NCBI RefSeq assembly: GCF_003315485.1
Contig: NZ_QNSE01000006.1
Span: forward strand, 1 to 64,000
Origin: Marinomonas rhizomae
Lineage (GTDB): Bacteria > Pseudomonadota > Gammaproteobacteria > Pseudomonadales > Marinomonadaceae
Direction: 5' to 3'
Length of the DNA stretch: 64,000 nucleotides
Both the position numbers and the translations under genes were made by a program. A model generated the notes under the pieces. The model saw nothing but the letters and a program-made list of their open reading frames with translations, was not told the origin of the DNA and did not search any database. Positions 25,991-34,877 of this stretch are shown one piece after another. Every line of letters begins with the position of its first letter. Within the stretch, counting starts at the first letter, position 1.

Positions 25991-28033
25991 TTAGAAAGTG
26001 ATATTTGTAAAAACATAAGCAAACGTATCTTCCATCATATTGTTATGCCTAGAAACAAGCGCGTTATTATCCAAACGCGTTTCTGCTCCAACCCCCATGG
26101 TTGCTTTTGAGTACCCACCTAAAGACAATCGATAAGACAACCAAGCATTAAGAAACTCATAATCTTTTCCACCTAATTCTTTTCCATACCAATAATAGCT
26201 TTGAATAGACCATCGTTCCGCTAGCGGCACACTTCCAAAAAAAGATAGCATCACAGGCGTCGTAGCTTTCAAAAGAGCTTTGTTTTCTGTTTGAGTATCT
26301 TGATAAGCATAGGTGAAACGAGTAATAGCGCCAGATTGAAAGCGCCAATCAAACTCAAGTTCGATCCCATTGATATTAACGTCTTCGACCACGCCCTCTT
26401 CGATAGGCGTATCAGCATTAAAGGCAGTAAATAATTTCTTACTTAACACCATATCTTGAACTTCATCATGATAAAGCTTCACATCCAGCGAAAGTCCATA
26501 ACTTGCCCAATAATGGTAATAACCGATTTCATAGGAGGTGATTTTTTCCTCTTCTTCACCATTATCTGCATAAGTTGTGAATGACTCTTCTCCATTAGAC
26601 AATACATAATGCCATTTAAAATATTGATCTGACAAATCAGGTGTTCGCACTGCTTTAGATACATTAAAGCGAACCGACTCTTGCTCAGAGAGTTTATAAG
26701 TCATGCCAAACTTAGGAGATAAAAAATCACCTCCCATTTGGCTACGCTCAAACATAGCTCCAGCATTAACCAACCAATTATCACTAGCTCGATATTCCAT
26801 ATTGGAAGAAAGGCGAAACACCTCATCGCTCGCCTTGCCAGACAAAAAATTCTCGGATTCGGCCTTATCCCAACGATAACCAATAGCGGAAATTAAACGC
26901 AGCTTTCGAGACGCTTCCCACGTACTTTGTAGCTCAATGTCATGCCGTGTTTCTAACAGACCTACTGAATAAGAAACATCAACATAATCTCTACCCAAGC
27001 TAGCACCACCAAAAGTAGAGCTATAAAAAGCGGAATTTAAACGTGCTTCATGGTATTCACTTAAGTCAGATTGATCATAGTAATATTGCACTTTAAGTTC
27101 ATGCGCAGAGGAGACCTGTTTACTGTAACTGGCCTTAATATGCTCACGATCAACCAAACGCATGGGGTTATTTGTATCGTAGGACCCTGTTGGCGAATCA
27201 GACTCATACTCGGTCGGATCAACTTTACCTTTTAGACTACTCGCACCAATATCTAAATCAAAAAAACTGCTTGCGGTTTCTCTCTGGATAAAGACATTCC
27301 CCATCGTTGAACGATGGCCATCATGTCGATCTTCACCATAAAAATCTTCATCAAAACCATGAACAGCATTAGTCGAAGCGGATGCTCGATAACTCCAATC
27401 GCCATTCAAGCCACTATGCTGGCCATATAAACGGTAATCACCACGAGATCCAGAGTACGCGGTAATACTATCCCCCAGAGTTTCCAATGGAGAACGAGTA
27501 ATGATATTAACGACCGCAAAAAAAGAGTTAATACCGTAACTAGCAGCATTTGGCCCTCGATTAACCTCAACACGCGCCACATCTTCAATGCTGAGCGGCA
27601 AGGTCGCCCATTCAACACGCGCTAACCCTGCACTATAAACAGATCGACCATTCACCAAAACTTGAATACGACGATATTGATCTAACTGAGTACCGTGATA
27701 AGAGGCTTCCTTTTGACTCGATGACTTATAAGGGGCAACTGAAAAGCCAGGAACAAACTGTAAAAGGTCTTCCACATATTGCATGTTAATACGCCGAATA
27801 AATTCACCGTCCAATACAGACAAGGTAGAAGAGACATCAACTCTAGGCTGAGACATTTTAGACGGCGTTACCACCACCGGAATATGATCGAAAAAACCAT
27901 CATATGAACCTAAATTTGAAAAACTGCCCGCTGAAAAGTTATTTTCCGTAGACTGCAGAGCGTCCACTTCTGCCCAAGCATTCACACTAAAAGACAGACA
28001 TAAGCCAACACATAACCAACAACGCATCATCAT
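25991..28033 (-). CDS. TonB-dependent outer-membrane receptor
   Basis: A 680-residue outer-membrane protein. After a signal peptide (cut near AWA-EVD) comes a TonB-box-like IPVVVTPSK. The plug domain is at about residues 60-170 (YVEDLLQFVPGFSV, RIQVLVNGRSVYS, VARVEVNRGPNAASYGINSFFAVVNIITR). A beta-barrel follows, ending in a terminal phenylalanine (YVFTNITF), as expected for Bam-inserted barrels. The start is one of three consecutive ATG codons, 2 bp after the pheA stop, so its ribosome binding site lies inside pheA. The cargo is unknown; no siderophore or cobalamin genes are nearby. Confidence 0.88.
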   Translation of the reverse strand: MMMRCWLCVGLCLSFSVNAWAEVDALQSTENNFSAGSFSNLGSYDGFFDHIPVVVTPSKMSQPRVDVSSTLSVLDGEFIRRINMQYVEDLLQFVPGFSVAPYKSSSQKEASYHGTQLDQYRRIQVLVNGRSVYSAGLARVEWATLPLSIEDVARVEVNRGPNAASYGINSFFAVVNIITRSPLETLGDSITAYSGSRGDYRLYGQHSGLNGDWSYRASASTNAVHGFDEDFYGEDRHDGHRSTMGNVFIQRETASSFFDLDIGASSLKGKVDPTEYESDSPTGSYDTNNPMRLVDREHIKASYSKQVSSAHELKVQYYYDQSDLSEYHEARLNSAFYSSTFGGASLGRDYVDVSYSVGLLETRHDIELQSTWEASRKLRLISAIGYRWDKAESENFLSGKASDEVFRLSSNMEYRASDNWLVNAGAMFERSQMGGDFLSPKFGMTYKLSEQESVRFNVSKAVRTPDLSDQYFKWHYVLSNGEESFTTYADNGEEEEKITSYEIGYYHYWASYGLSLDVKLYHDEVQDMVLSKKLFTAFNADTPIEEGVVEDVNINGIELEFDWRFQSGAITRFTYAYQDTQTENKALLKATTPVMLSFFGSVPLAERWSIQSYYWYGKELGGKDYEFLNAWLSYRLSLGGYSKATMGVGAETRLDNNALVSRHNNMMEDTFAYVFTNITF

Positions 28034-28035
28034 TG

Positions 28036-28902
28036 TTACTTCAACCTATAATCATCCGCCAAATAGGTCCCTAAGATCCGCACCTCTTCAGAAAAGAAGC
28101 TCAATTCTTCAAGTGCTGCTTGCATAGAGGATGACTGAAAGTGCGCTTCAACATCTACGTAGAATTGAGTCGCGGTGAAGTTACCATTCACCATATAACT
28201 TTCTAGCTTCAACATGTTAATGCCTTGAGTAGCAAAACCTCCCATCGCCTTATAAAGCGCAGCAGGAATATTTCGCACACGAAACATAAAAGAAGTGATA
28301 TAGGTTTTACCATCTTCATAAAGAGGCATTTTTTGCTGACGCGAAAAAACCAAAAAGCGTGTTGTATTGCCTACGGTATCGTTAAAAGAAGTTTTCAGTA
28401 CATTTAGGCCGTACAATTCAGCAGCCAATTCAGACGAAATAACCGCCAATCCAGGCTCATCAAATTCAGCTATATGCTTAGCCGCACCAGCAGTGTCATA
28501 CATAGCCTGACTTTTCGCACCTAACGCCTTAATATTGGTATCACATTGCGCCAACGCTTGAGGGTGACTACCAATGCAAGTAATTTGATCTAAGGTCATA
28601 GAATGACGAGCAATCAAGCAATGGTTGACTGGTTCAAAATGCTCTTTCACTACATACAGTTGAGTACGTTTTAATTCTCGATAAATTTCTTCAACACGAC
28701 CTGCGGTAGAATTTTCAACGGGAATCATGGCGTAATAAGCGTCGCCTCGCTCCACCATCTGCAAAGCATCAACAAAAGATGCACAGTGAATACTGGTCCA
28801 GTCTGGAAAGGTGTGTTTGCAAGCAAGATGCGAATAAGCTCCAGGCTCGCCTTGATAAGCAACAACCTGCATGGCGTTAAGAGTAAGATGTTGATCTGGC
28901 AT
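28036..28902 (-). CDS. pheA: prephenate dehydratase with C-terminal ACT domain
   Basis: A 288-residue monofunctional enzyme converting prephenate to phenylpyruvate for phenylalanine synthesis. It has no chorismate mutase domain, unlike the fused P-protein typical of gammaproteobacteria. Catalytic/family motifs are AYQGEPGAYSHLAC, PVENSTAGRVEEIY and VGNTTRFLVFS. The C-terminal ACT domain contains LKLESYMVNGNFTATQFYVDVE; the usual ESRP is altered to ESYM as in the alphaproteobacterial group. It seems to start a transcription unit with the TonB receptor and binding protein. No good ribosome binding site; a second ATG at 28872 is possible. Confidence 0.9.
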   Translation of the reverse strand: MPDQHLTLNAMQVVAYQGEPGAYSHLACKHTFPDWTSIHCASFVDALQMVERGDAYYAMIPVENSTAGRVEEIYRELKRTQLYVVKEHFEPVNHCLIARHSMTLDQITCIGSHPQALAQCDTNIKALGAKSQAMYDTAGAAKHIAEFDEPGLAVISSELAAELYGLNVLKTSFNDTVGNTTRFLVFSRQQKMPLYEDGKTYITSFMFRVRNIPAALYKAMGGFATQGINMLKLESYMVNGNFTATQFYVDVEAHFQSSSMQAALEELSFFSEEVRILGTYLADDYRLK

Positions 28903-29015
28903 AGTAGAATCGATTCTGTGATATATTTCAGCTACAGTAACAAATAGGCGTTACTATTTACACAAAAATGACACAATTCAATCCCTATCAGAACATTCAC
29001 TAGATTAAGTGGCTT

Positions 29016-29267
29016 ATGAAAAAAATATTCATCTTATTAGTAAAAGGCTATCAGTTTTTAATTAGCCCGTTATTAGGGAATAACTGTCGCTTTTACCCCA
29101 GCTGCTCACAATATATGATCCAAGCCATTGAACGATTTGGAATCTTTAAAGGCGTGTTTCTAGGTTTAAGAAGGTTGTCTAAATGTCATCCATGGCATGA
29201 AGGTGGCATGGATCCAGTTCCAGAATCATGCCAATGTAAAAATAAAAAAAATGGAAAGACAGATTGA
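29016..29267 (+). CDS. yidD: membrane protein insertion efficiency factor YidD
   Basis: An 83-residue, membrane-associated protein that assists YidC-dependent insertion. The family signature is complete: [23 protein letters not shown], then [24 protein letters not shown]. Normally the gene sits between rnpA and yidC; here it is alone, divergent from pheA and convergent with the response-regulator gene (18 bp between stops). Confidence 0.93.
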   Translation: MKKIFILLVKGYQFLISPLLGNNCRFYPSCSQYMIQAIERFGIFKGVFLGLRRLSKCHPWHEGGMDPVPESCQCKNKKNGKTD

Positions 29268-29285
29268 AAAAGAAAAGAACTAACT

Positions 29286-29933
29286 TTACGTTATGGTCAT
29301 CTGCAACTTCAAGTCACTTGCCACCAGCACGGCTTGCGTTCTGTTATTGATTTCCAGCTTACGAAAAATCGCCGTTATATGTGCTTTTACCGTCGCTTCA
29401 GAAATAGATAATTCATAAGCAATTTGTTTATTCAATAAGCCTTCATGCAAATAACATAAAACCTTATATTGCTGAGGCGTTAGCTCTGTAACTTTATGCT
29501 GCATCGATAAATCAGGCTTAGGTTGATTGGCAACCTCTTCTCTAAGGCCATTAGGCAACCAAATATCACCAGCCAAAATCGCATGAATAGCTTGCACATA
29601 AGTGGCGGGTTCACTCGTTTTAGGAATAAACCCCAATGCACCAGCATCAATCACCTTGGCCACCATGACGCTGTCTTCACTACCTGAAATAACAGCCACA
29701 GGCACGTCCGGAAAATCTTTGCGAATTCGAATGAGTCCATACAAATCACCACTACCAGGCATATTCAAATCCAGCAGCAGTAAATCAAGGTCATTCAGGC
29801 TATCCAAACATTGCAAAGTCGAATCCAAATCATGGGATTCGACTATCACAATACCTTCAATTTCTGCACGTAGCGCACCACATAGCGCACTACGGAACAG
29901 TGGGTGATCGTCCGCGATAACAAGTGAAATCAC
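29286..29933 (-). CDS. LuxR-type response regulator next to acs (CrbR/ErdR-like)
   Basis: A 215-residue NarL/FixJ-type regulator. The receiver domain (about 1-120) has the acidic pair in VIADDHPLF, the phosphoacceptor in LLLLDLNMPGSGD and the lysine in GFIPKTSEP. The C-terminal LuxR helix-turn-helix is LTPQQYKVLCYLHEGLLNKQIAYELSISEATVKAHI. The start is GTG with AAGGA 6 nt upstream. It lies 28 bp after acs on the same strand. Regulators of this group (CrbR in Vibrio, ErdR in Pseudomonas) activate acs for acetate use; assigning that role here is inference from type and position. The partner kinase is not in the window. Confidence 0.85.
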   Translation of the reverse strand: MISLVIADDHPLFRSALCGALRAEIEGIVIVESHDLDSTLQCLDSLNDLDLLLLDLNMPGSGDLYGLIRIRKDFPDVPVAVISGSEDSVMVAKVIDAGALGFIPKTSEPATYVQAIHAILAGDIWLPNGLREEVANQPKPDLSMQHKVTELTPQQYKVLCYLHEGLLNKQIAYELSISEATVKAHITAIFRKLEINNRTQAVLVASDLKLQMTIT

Positions 29934-29961
29934 TGTGTATCCTTTTTAAATGTATAAGCTG

Positions 29962-31920
29962 TCACACATTTAAACGGTTTTCGATTAAATCATCAACCAC
30001 ACTTGGATCTGCTAGCGTACTTGTATCACCTAATTGATCATGTTCATTCGCCGCAATTTTTCTCAAAATACGGCGCATTATCTTACCTGACCGGGTTTTT
30101 GGTAAGCCTTTGCTAGCCCACTGAATGAGGTCTGGCGTCGCAATGGGCCCAATCTCTTGTCGAACAAACTGCTTCAATGATTTTGTTAGTTCTTCATCAG
30201 GCGTAGCACCAGCAACAGCACTCACATAAACATAAATGCCTTGACCCTTGATGTCATGAGGGTAACCAACAATAGCGGCCTCAGCGACAGAAGGGTGAGC
30301 AACCAGCGCACTTTCAATTTCTGCGGTGCCTAGACGATGCCCAGACACGTTCAATACATCGTCCATACGCCCAGTGATCCAATAATGGCCATCCTCATCG
30401 CGAGAAGCACCATCACCAGTGAAATACATACCGTCGAAAGTACTAAAATAAGTTTGTTCGAAACGCTCATGGTCGCCATATACAGTTCGAGCCTGACCAG
30501 GCCAAGAATCGGTAATAACTAAACCACCCTCTACCAATGTCCCCTGCTCTTCTTGTAAGACACCTTGTGCATCAACCAACGCAGGTTGCACACCGTACAA
30601 AGGACCAGTACAAGAACCGGGTTTTACATCGCCTTGTACAATTCGTGGTGACATCATCATGCCGCCGGTTTCCGTTTGCCACCATGTATCAACGATAGGG
30701 CAAGAAGAGTTGCCAATTTCGCCGTAATACCAAGACCAAGCTTCAGGGTTGATCGGCTCACCAACGCTACCCAAAATTCGTAAAGAGTCACGCTTACTGG
30801 AACGAGTCGCTTCATCACCTTTTGCCATCAAAGCACGAATTGCTGTTGGTGCTGTATACAAGAGGGTTACGCCAAATTTATCTACAACTCGACCAATTCG
30901 ACCAGAATCTGGGTAGGTTGGTACGCCTTCAAATAAAATACTCGTTGCCCCATTGGCAAGTGGACCGTAAACCATATAACTGTGACCTGTGATCCATCCC
31001 ACATCGGCAGCACACCAATAAATGTCATCTGGCTTAAGATCAAACACCAATTCATGGGTTAACGAAGCGTATACTAAATACCCCCCCGTTGAATGCACTA
31101 CGCCTTTTGGCTTACCAGTTGAACCCGAAGTATAAAGAATAAAAAGTGGGTCTTCCGCGCTCATGTGTTCAGCAGGACATTCAGTGCTTTCATTTTCGAC
31201 TTCAACCGCCCAATCCAAGTCGCGACCTTCAAACCAAGCCACATCTTTTTTGGTATAGCGATAAACAACAACACTTTCAACCGATGGGCAGGCATTGTTG
31301 CTTAGTGCCATATCAACATTGTGTTTAAGGGGAATCGTATTTCCGGCGCGACGACCTTCGTCTGCAGTGATAACAAGCTTCACTTCACAATCATTTAAAC
31401 GATCGGCGATAGCATGAGCTGAGAAGCCACCAAAAATAACAGAGTGGATAGCACCGATTCGAGCACATGCCAGCATGGCATACGCCGCTTGCGGAATCAT
31501 TGGCATATATATAGCAACACGGTCGCCTTTTTTGACGCCCTGACGTTTCAACAGATTAGCTAAACGCCCGACTTCATCGTGCAAGGTTTGATAGGTAATC
31601 GCGATTTTTTCGTCACTTTCTTTATCGCCTTCGCAGTAATAAGCGACTTTATTTGCAGAGCTAGCTAGATGGCGATCAATGCAGTTATAAGCCACATTCA
31701 GCTCACCATCTTCAAACCATTTAATGTCAACTTCACCTCGTTTAAAAGACGTGTTTTTAACCTTAGTATACGGTTTGAACCAATCTAAACGCTTACCCTC
31801 TTTACCCCAAAATTCGTCTGGGTTTTCAATCGATTCTTGATAGCGTTTTTCAAACTCTGCTTGACTCACATTGGCATTTTTTGCCGCCTCATTTGAGGTT
31901 GCGCTATATAATGACTTCAT
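29962..31920 (-). CDS. acs: acetyl-coenzyme A synthetase
   Basis: A 652-residue AMP-forming ligase activating acetate to acetyl-CoA. It contains [31 protein letters not shown], the P-loop [30 protein letters not shown], the hinge region YFTGDGA and the acetylatable lysine in [16 protein letters not shown]. The ATG at 31920 was chosen instead of one 12 nt upstream: GGAG is spaced 6 nt from it and the length then equals E. coli Acs. The CrbR/ErdR-like regulator follows directly. Confidence 0.97.
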   Translation of the reverse strand: MKSLYSATSNEAAKNANVSQAEFEKRYQESIENPDEFWGKEGKRLDWFKPYTKVKNTSFKRGEVDIKWFEDGELNVAYNCIDRHLASSANKVAYYCEGDKESDEKIAITYQTLHDEVGRLANLLKRQGVKKGDRVAIYMPMIPQAAYAMLACARIGAIHSVIFGGFSAHAIADRLNDCEVKLVITADEGRRAGNTIPLKHNVDMALSNNACPSVESVVVYRYTKKDVAWFEGRDLDWAVEVENESTECPAEHMSAEDPLFILYTSGSTGKPKGVVHSTGGYLVYASLTHELVFDLKPDDIYWCAADVGWITGHSYMVYGPLANGATSILFEGVPTYPDSGRIGRVVDKFGVTLLYTAPTAIRALMAKGDEATRSSKRDSLRILGSVGEPINPEAWSWYYGEIGNSSCPIVDTWWQTETGGMMMSPRIVQGDVKPGSCTGPLYGVQPALVDAQGVLQEEQGTLVEGGLVITDSWPGQARTVYGDHERFEQTYFSTFDGMYFTGDGASRDEDGHYWITGRMDDVLNVSGHRLGTAEIESALVAHPSVAEAAIVGYPHDIKGQGIYVYVSAVAGATPDEELTKSLKQFVRQEIGPIATPDLIQWASKGLPKTRSGKIMRRILRKIAANEHDQLGDTSTLADPSVVDDLIENRLNV

Positions 31921-32019
31921 AACCCGCTCCATTGTTAAATTTGTTATTCGGATGCCGAACTACTATAACCCGATAGAGGTTCCAAGCTATTCCACTTTAG
32001 TCTTATTGCAAAAGCAAGC

Positions 32020-32760
32020 CTAAGTAATGCGCCCTGCCCTTACAAAGAATGGCAGACGTACTTCTTGTTTCTTTGTCGGCTCCGACCAGGCCTCACGAAG
32101 GATAGCTGAAGCATTCAATAAAAAGTCATCGCCACACGCCTGTATGCGTAATTGAGACGCAGACCACGTACGAATAAAATCCAGCGTTTGTGTAACAGAC
32201 CAATGACAGTTCAGCTCAAACGCTGGAACTTCTATTAATTCAAAAGGAAACTTAATATCACGATATTGATTCCACAATAAACGACTTTCTGCAGGCCAAT
32301 AAGTTTCAAGATGAGGTAGCACATTGTCTGCTATTGCTTTATCTTCCGCTTTACCGACCTGCAACCAGTTATACCCCCAACAAACAAACATCCCGCCAGG
32401 TTTTAATACTCGTTTGAGCTCAACCCAAAAAGCGTCTAAATCAAACCAATGTAACGCATGAGCTACACACACCACATCAAAATAATGGTCAGGGTAAAGC
32501 GTCTTCTCAGCAGGAAACACCTGATAATTGACTTTACGATGAGGAGTCGCTGCCGTGACTTGAGATTCACTAATGTCAGACGCCTCGACACGATCAAAGT
32601 AGGCTGCAAGATCAACCGAAGCCTGCCCCGTGCCGCAAGCACAATCCCATACAACGCTGGATGGAGACACTTGCTGAGATAACCAATAGTAAAGCTCAGC
32701 TGGGTACATCGGCCGAGTTCGTGAATAGCTTGTAGAAGATTGTCCATCAAACGTACGCAT
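32020..32760 (-). CDS. class I SAM-dependent methyltransferase (type-11)
   Basis: About 246 residues. SAM-binding motif I is VVWDCACGTGQASVDLA, with the acidic residue of strand 2 in RVEASDISESQV. Motif III-like FDVVCVAHALHWFDLDAFWVELKRVLKPGGMFVCWGY resembles trans-aconitate methyltransferase-like or YcgJ-type proteins. The start at 32760 has AGGGGG about 6 nt upstream; a longer start at 32784 lacks support. Substrate unknown. It lies between acs and a HAD phosphatase on the same strand. Confidence 0.85.
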   Translation of the reverse strand: MRTFDGQSSTSYSRTRPMYPAELYYWLSQQVSPSSVVWDCACGTGQASVDLAAYFDRVEASDISESQVTAATPHRKVNYQVFPAEKTLYPDHYFDVVCVAHALHWFDLDAFWVELKRVLKPGGMFVCWGYNWLQVGKAEDKAIADNVLPHLETYWPAESRLLWNQYRDIKFPFELIEVPAFELNCHWSVTQTLDFIRTWSASQLRIQACGDDFLLNASAILREAWSEPTKKQEVRLPFFVRAGRIT

Positions 32761-32812
32761 AGAACCCCCTAGAGCAAATGGCATTTATACCTCAACAACT
32801 TAATTTAAGGCT

Positions 32813-33472
32813 TCAAACAATTCTGTTGCTGTTATCACAGTCAATCTTCTTCTCGCTGGACAACACCCCATGTTTATTCAGCACAAGGCGTGCTTCTTCA
32901 ATTCCTTTCACCCGAAATGCTTTCATCCCCAAAGCTATGGCTGTATCGATATTGACTTGATTATCATCAATAAAAAGAATCTGCTCAGGAGCTACCTGTA
33001 AACTCTGAATCACATATTGGTAAATTGCTGCATCAGGTTTCACATAACCAACCATATGAGAGGCATAATAACTGTGAAATTTACCTGCCAGCGCCATTTC
33101 ATCCATGAGTCTCGGCCAATGAGCCGCATTTGTATTGGATAAAATAGCACGATGGTATTCAGGACTCACCGATTCGACTAATTCAAGCGCCCCAGTAAAC
33201 AACCCTCTTGGCCATGCTTTAAACGACGCCTTGAACACTTCTTTATCTATACTACTACCAACTTCTTTCAGTAAACCATCAGCAAATTGATCGAAAGTAA
33301 TTTTTCCAGAATCAAATGCAGCAACGGTCGGAGATCTCAACCATTTTAACCAAACATCAGACTCCTCACCTTGCGTATTCAACATAGCATGCATTTCAGA
33401 AACATCACCTAAGTCGACCAAGACATTTCCTAAATCAAATAATACAACCCGGATATTATGATCTTGTTTCAT
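32813..33472 (-). CDS. HAD-superfamily hydrolase, subfamily IA (YihX-like)
   Basis: A 219-residue phosphatase-fold protein. Motif I reads VLFDLGNVLVD (the YihX-type GN variant instead of the second Asp), motif II ILSNTN, motif III lysine VGYVKPDAAIY, motif IV ILFIDDNQVNIDTA. YihX itself is a glucose-1-phosphate phosphatase. The variation at Asp+2 is shared with that group, so activity is not ruled out. Substrate not identifiable. A 280-bp gap with the TAXI promoter lies upstream on the other strand. Confidence 0.85.
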   Translation of the reverse strand: MKQDHNIRVVLFDLGNVLVDLGDVSEMHAMLNTQGEESDVWLKWLRSPTVAAFDSGKITFDQFADGLLKEVGSSIDKEVFKASFKAWPRGLFTGALELVESVSPEYHRAILSNTNAAHWPRLMDEMALAGKFHSYYASHMVGYVKPDAAIYQYVIQSLQVAPEQILFIDDNQVNIDTAIALGMKAFRVKGIEEARLVLNKHGVLSSEKKIDCDNSNRIV

Positions 33473-33752
33473 TATTTTCTCGCTCTAAGTTCATCGGCAA
33501 TATTTTGCTCACCATATCAATCGCTATGGCACAAAATAACATGTAAATAGTGATTTTTATTCACTTACATCGTAAGCAATTTATTGCCGACAGTGAAACG
33601 TCAACCATAAGCAATAAATAGCGCATATGTGTATAAAAAAAGAAAGGAAATACTAAGGACAAAATAAAAACCTTATAAATCAAATGTATATATATTTGGC
33701 ACGATAATCGCTATGGATTGTGTGATCACCCCACCAATAGGAGAAAAATAAT
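33473..33752. other. 280-bp divergent promoter region between the HAD gene and the TAXI receptor gene
   Basis: No gene is visible. The segment is very AT-rich and carries the possible sigma-54 promoter at 33696-33712 and an AGGAG ribosome binding site 7 nt before the TAXI start. The HAD promoter must lie near 33480-33560. Confidence 0.55.
33696..33712 (+). promoter_or_regulatory. candidate sigma-54 (-24/-12) promoter for the TAXI-TRAP genes
   Basis: TTGGCACG-ATAA-TCGCT matches TTGGCACG-N4-TTGC(A/T) with one deviation, and GG and GC are exactly 10 bp apart. It lies 40 bp before the TAXI receptor start. No enhancer-binding protein gene is in the window, so it stays a candidate. Confidence 0.45.
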
Positions 33753-34781
33753 ATGAAATTGGGCTTTATTACTAAAACAATTCTTACCAGCGCAACCGCG
33801 GCCGCTATTGCCTTATCTACAACTGGCGCATCAGCTGCAGATAACCGCAACTATATCCTAGCAACAGCATCGACTGGAGGCACTTATTATCCGGTTGGTG
33901 TCGCTATCGCTACATTGAGCAAAGTCAAACTAGAGCCTAAATTTGGCTTATCCGTTTCAGCTATCAGCTCAGCCGGCTCTGGTGAAAACATCAAACTTTT
34001 ACGTGAAAACCAAGCTCAATTCGCTATTTTGCAAGGCCTTTACGGTGCATGGGCTTGGGACGGTGAAGGTCCATTTAAAAGCTCAGGCAAACAAAGCGAG
34101 TTACGTTCCGTTTCCATGCTATGGCAAAACGTAGAACACTTTGTGATAAAAGCAGATTTAACCAAAACAGGCACTATGTCCGATCTTAAAGGTCTTGAGG
34201 GAACCAATCATAAATTCTCTATTGGTACTAAAAACTCTGGAACCGAAGGCTCTGGTCGTCAACAACTAAAAGGCTTAAACATTGACCCTGATAAATTTGC
34301 TCTTGCTTATATGGGCTACGGAGCAAGTGCAGACGCCATGCAAAATGGTAATATCGATGGTATGAACACACCAGCAGGTGTTCCAGTCAGTGCCGTAACA
34401 AGGCTGTATGCATCTATGGGTGATAAAGTCAAAGTATTAGACTTCACTGACGAGCAAATTAAAGAAGCCAACGGTAACTACGAGCTATGGACGCGCTACG
34501 TCATTCCAGCGAACACTTACCCGGGGCAAACAAAAGCCATCAACACGGTAGCTCAGCCGAATTTCCTTGCTACACGTGCCGACCTATCCGAAGACGATGT
34601 CTATGAGTTAACAAAATCGCTTTACGAAAACCTCGGCTACTTAAGTGCTATTCATAAAGCAACTTCTGTTATGTCTATTGAAAAAGCCATTGCAGGCCTT
34701 CCTGTACCCTTGCACCCAGGTGCGGCTCGTTATTATCGTGAACGCGGTATTAACATTCCAGCTCGCCTGATCGCAAAGTAA
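33753..34781 (+). CDS. TAXI family TRAP transporter solute-binding protein
   Basis: A 342-residue periplasmic receptor with signal peptide (cut after STTGASAA). The TAXI-family start ILATASTGGTYYPVGVAIATL is clear, as is the AQFAILQGLYGAWAW stretch and the PAGVPVSAVTRL region. TAXI receptors feed fused TRAP permeases, often for glutamate, dicarboxylates or unknown acids. Ribosome binding site AGGAG is 7 nt upstream. The permease gene follows after a hairpin, which may lower permease expression relative to the receptor. Confidence 0.93.
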   Translation: MKLGFITKTILTSATAAAIALSTTGASAADNRNYILATASTGGTYYPVGVAIATLSKVKLEPKFGLSVSAISSAGSGENIKLLRENQAQFAILQGLYGAWAWDGEGPFKSSGKQSELRSVSMLWQNVEHFVIKADLTKTGTMSDLKGLEGTNHKFSIGTKNSGTEGSGRQQLKGLNIDPDKFALAYMGYGASADAMQNGNIDGMNTPAGVPVSAVTRLYASMGDKVKVLDFTDEQIKEANGNYELWTRYVIPANTYPGQTKAINTVAQPNFLATRADLSEDDVYELTKSLYENLGYLSAIHKATSVMSIEKAIAGLPVPLHPGAARYYRERGINIPARLIAK

Positions 34782-34801
34782 CACCATTAACTTTTGTTCT
34801 A

Positions 34802-34823
34802 GCGCCGTATAACAGTACGGCGC
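34802..34823 (+). other. hairpin between TAXI receptor and permease genes
   Basis: Perfect 8-bp arms GCGCCGTA/TACGGCGC around TAACAG, then GCCTTTT. It could act as a leaky terminator or mRNA stabiliser that makes more receptor than permease, as in many binding-protein operons. Confidence 0.6.
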
Positions 34824-34877
34824 GCCTTTTACGCCTTTGCTCAATCCGTTTTTTGCACACATAAAGGTAGCTTGTCT

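Noticed and set aside
28936..28955. AGTAAC/GTTACT inverted repeat before pheA as an attenuator or TyrR site
   Set aside because: Arms are only 6 bp, there is no leader peptide rich in Phe codons, and the sequence does not match the TyrR consensus on both halves.
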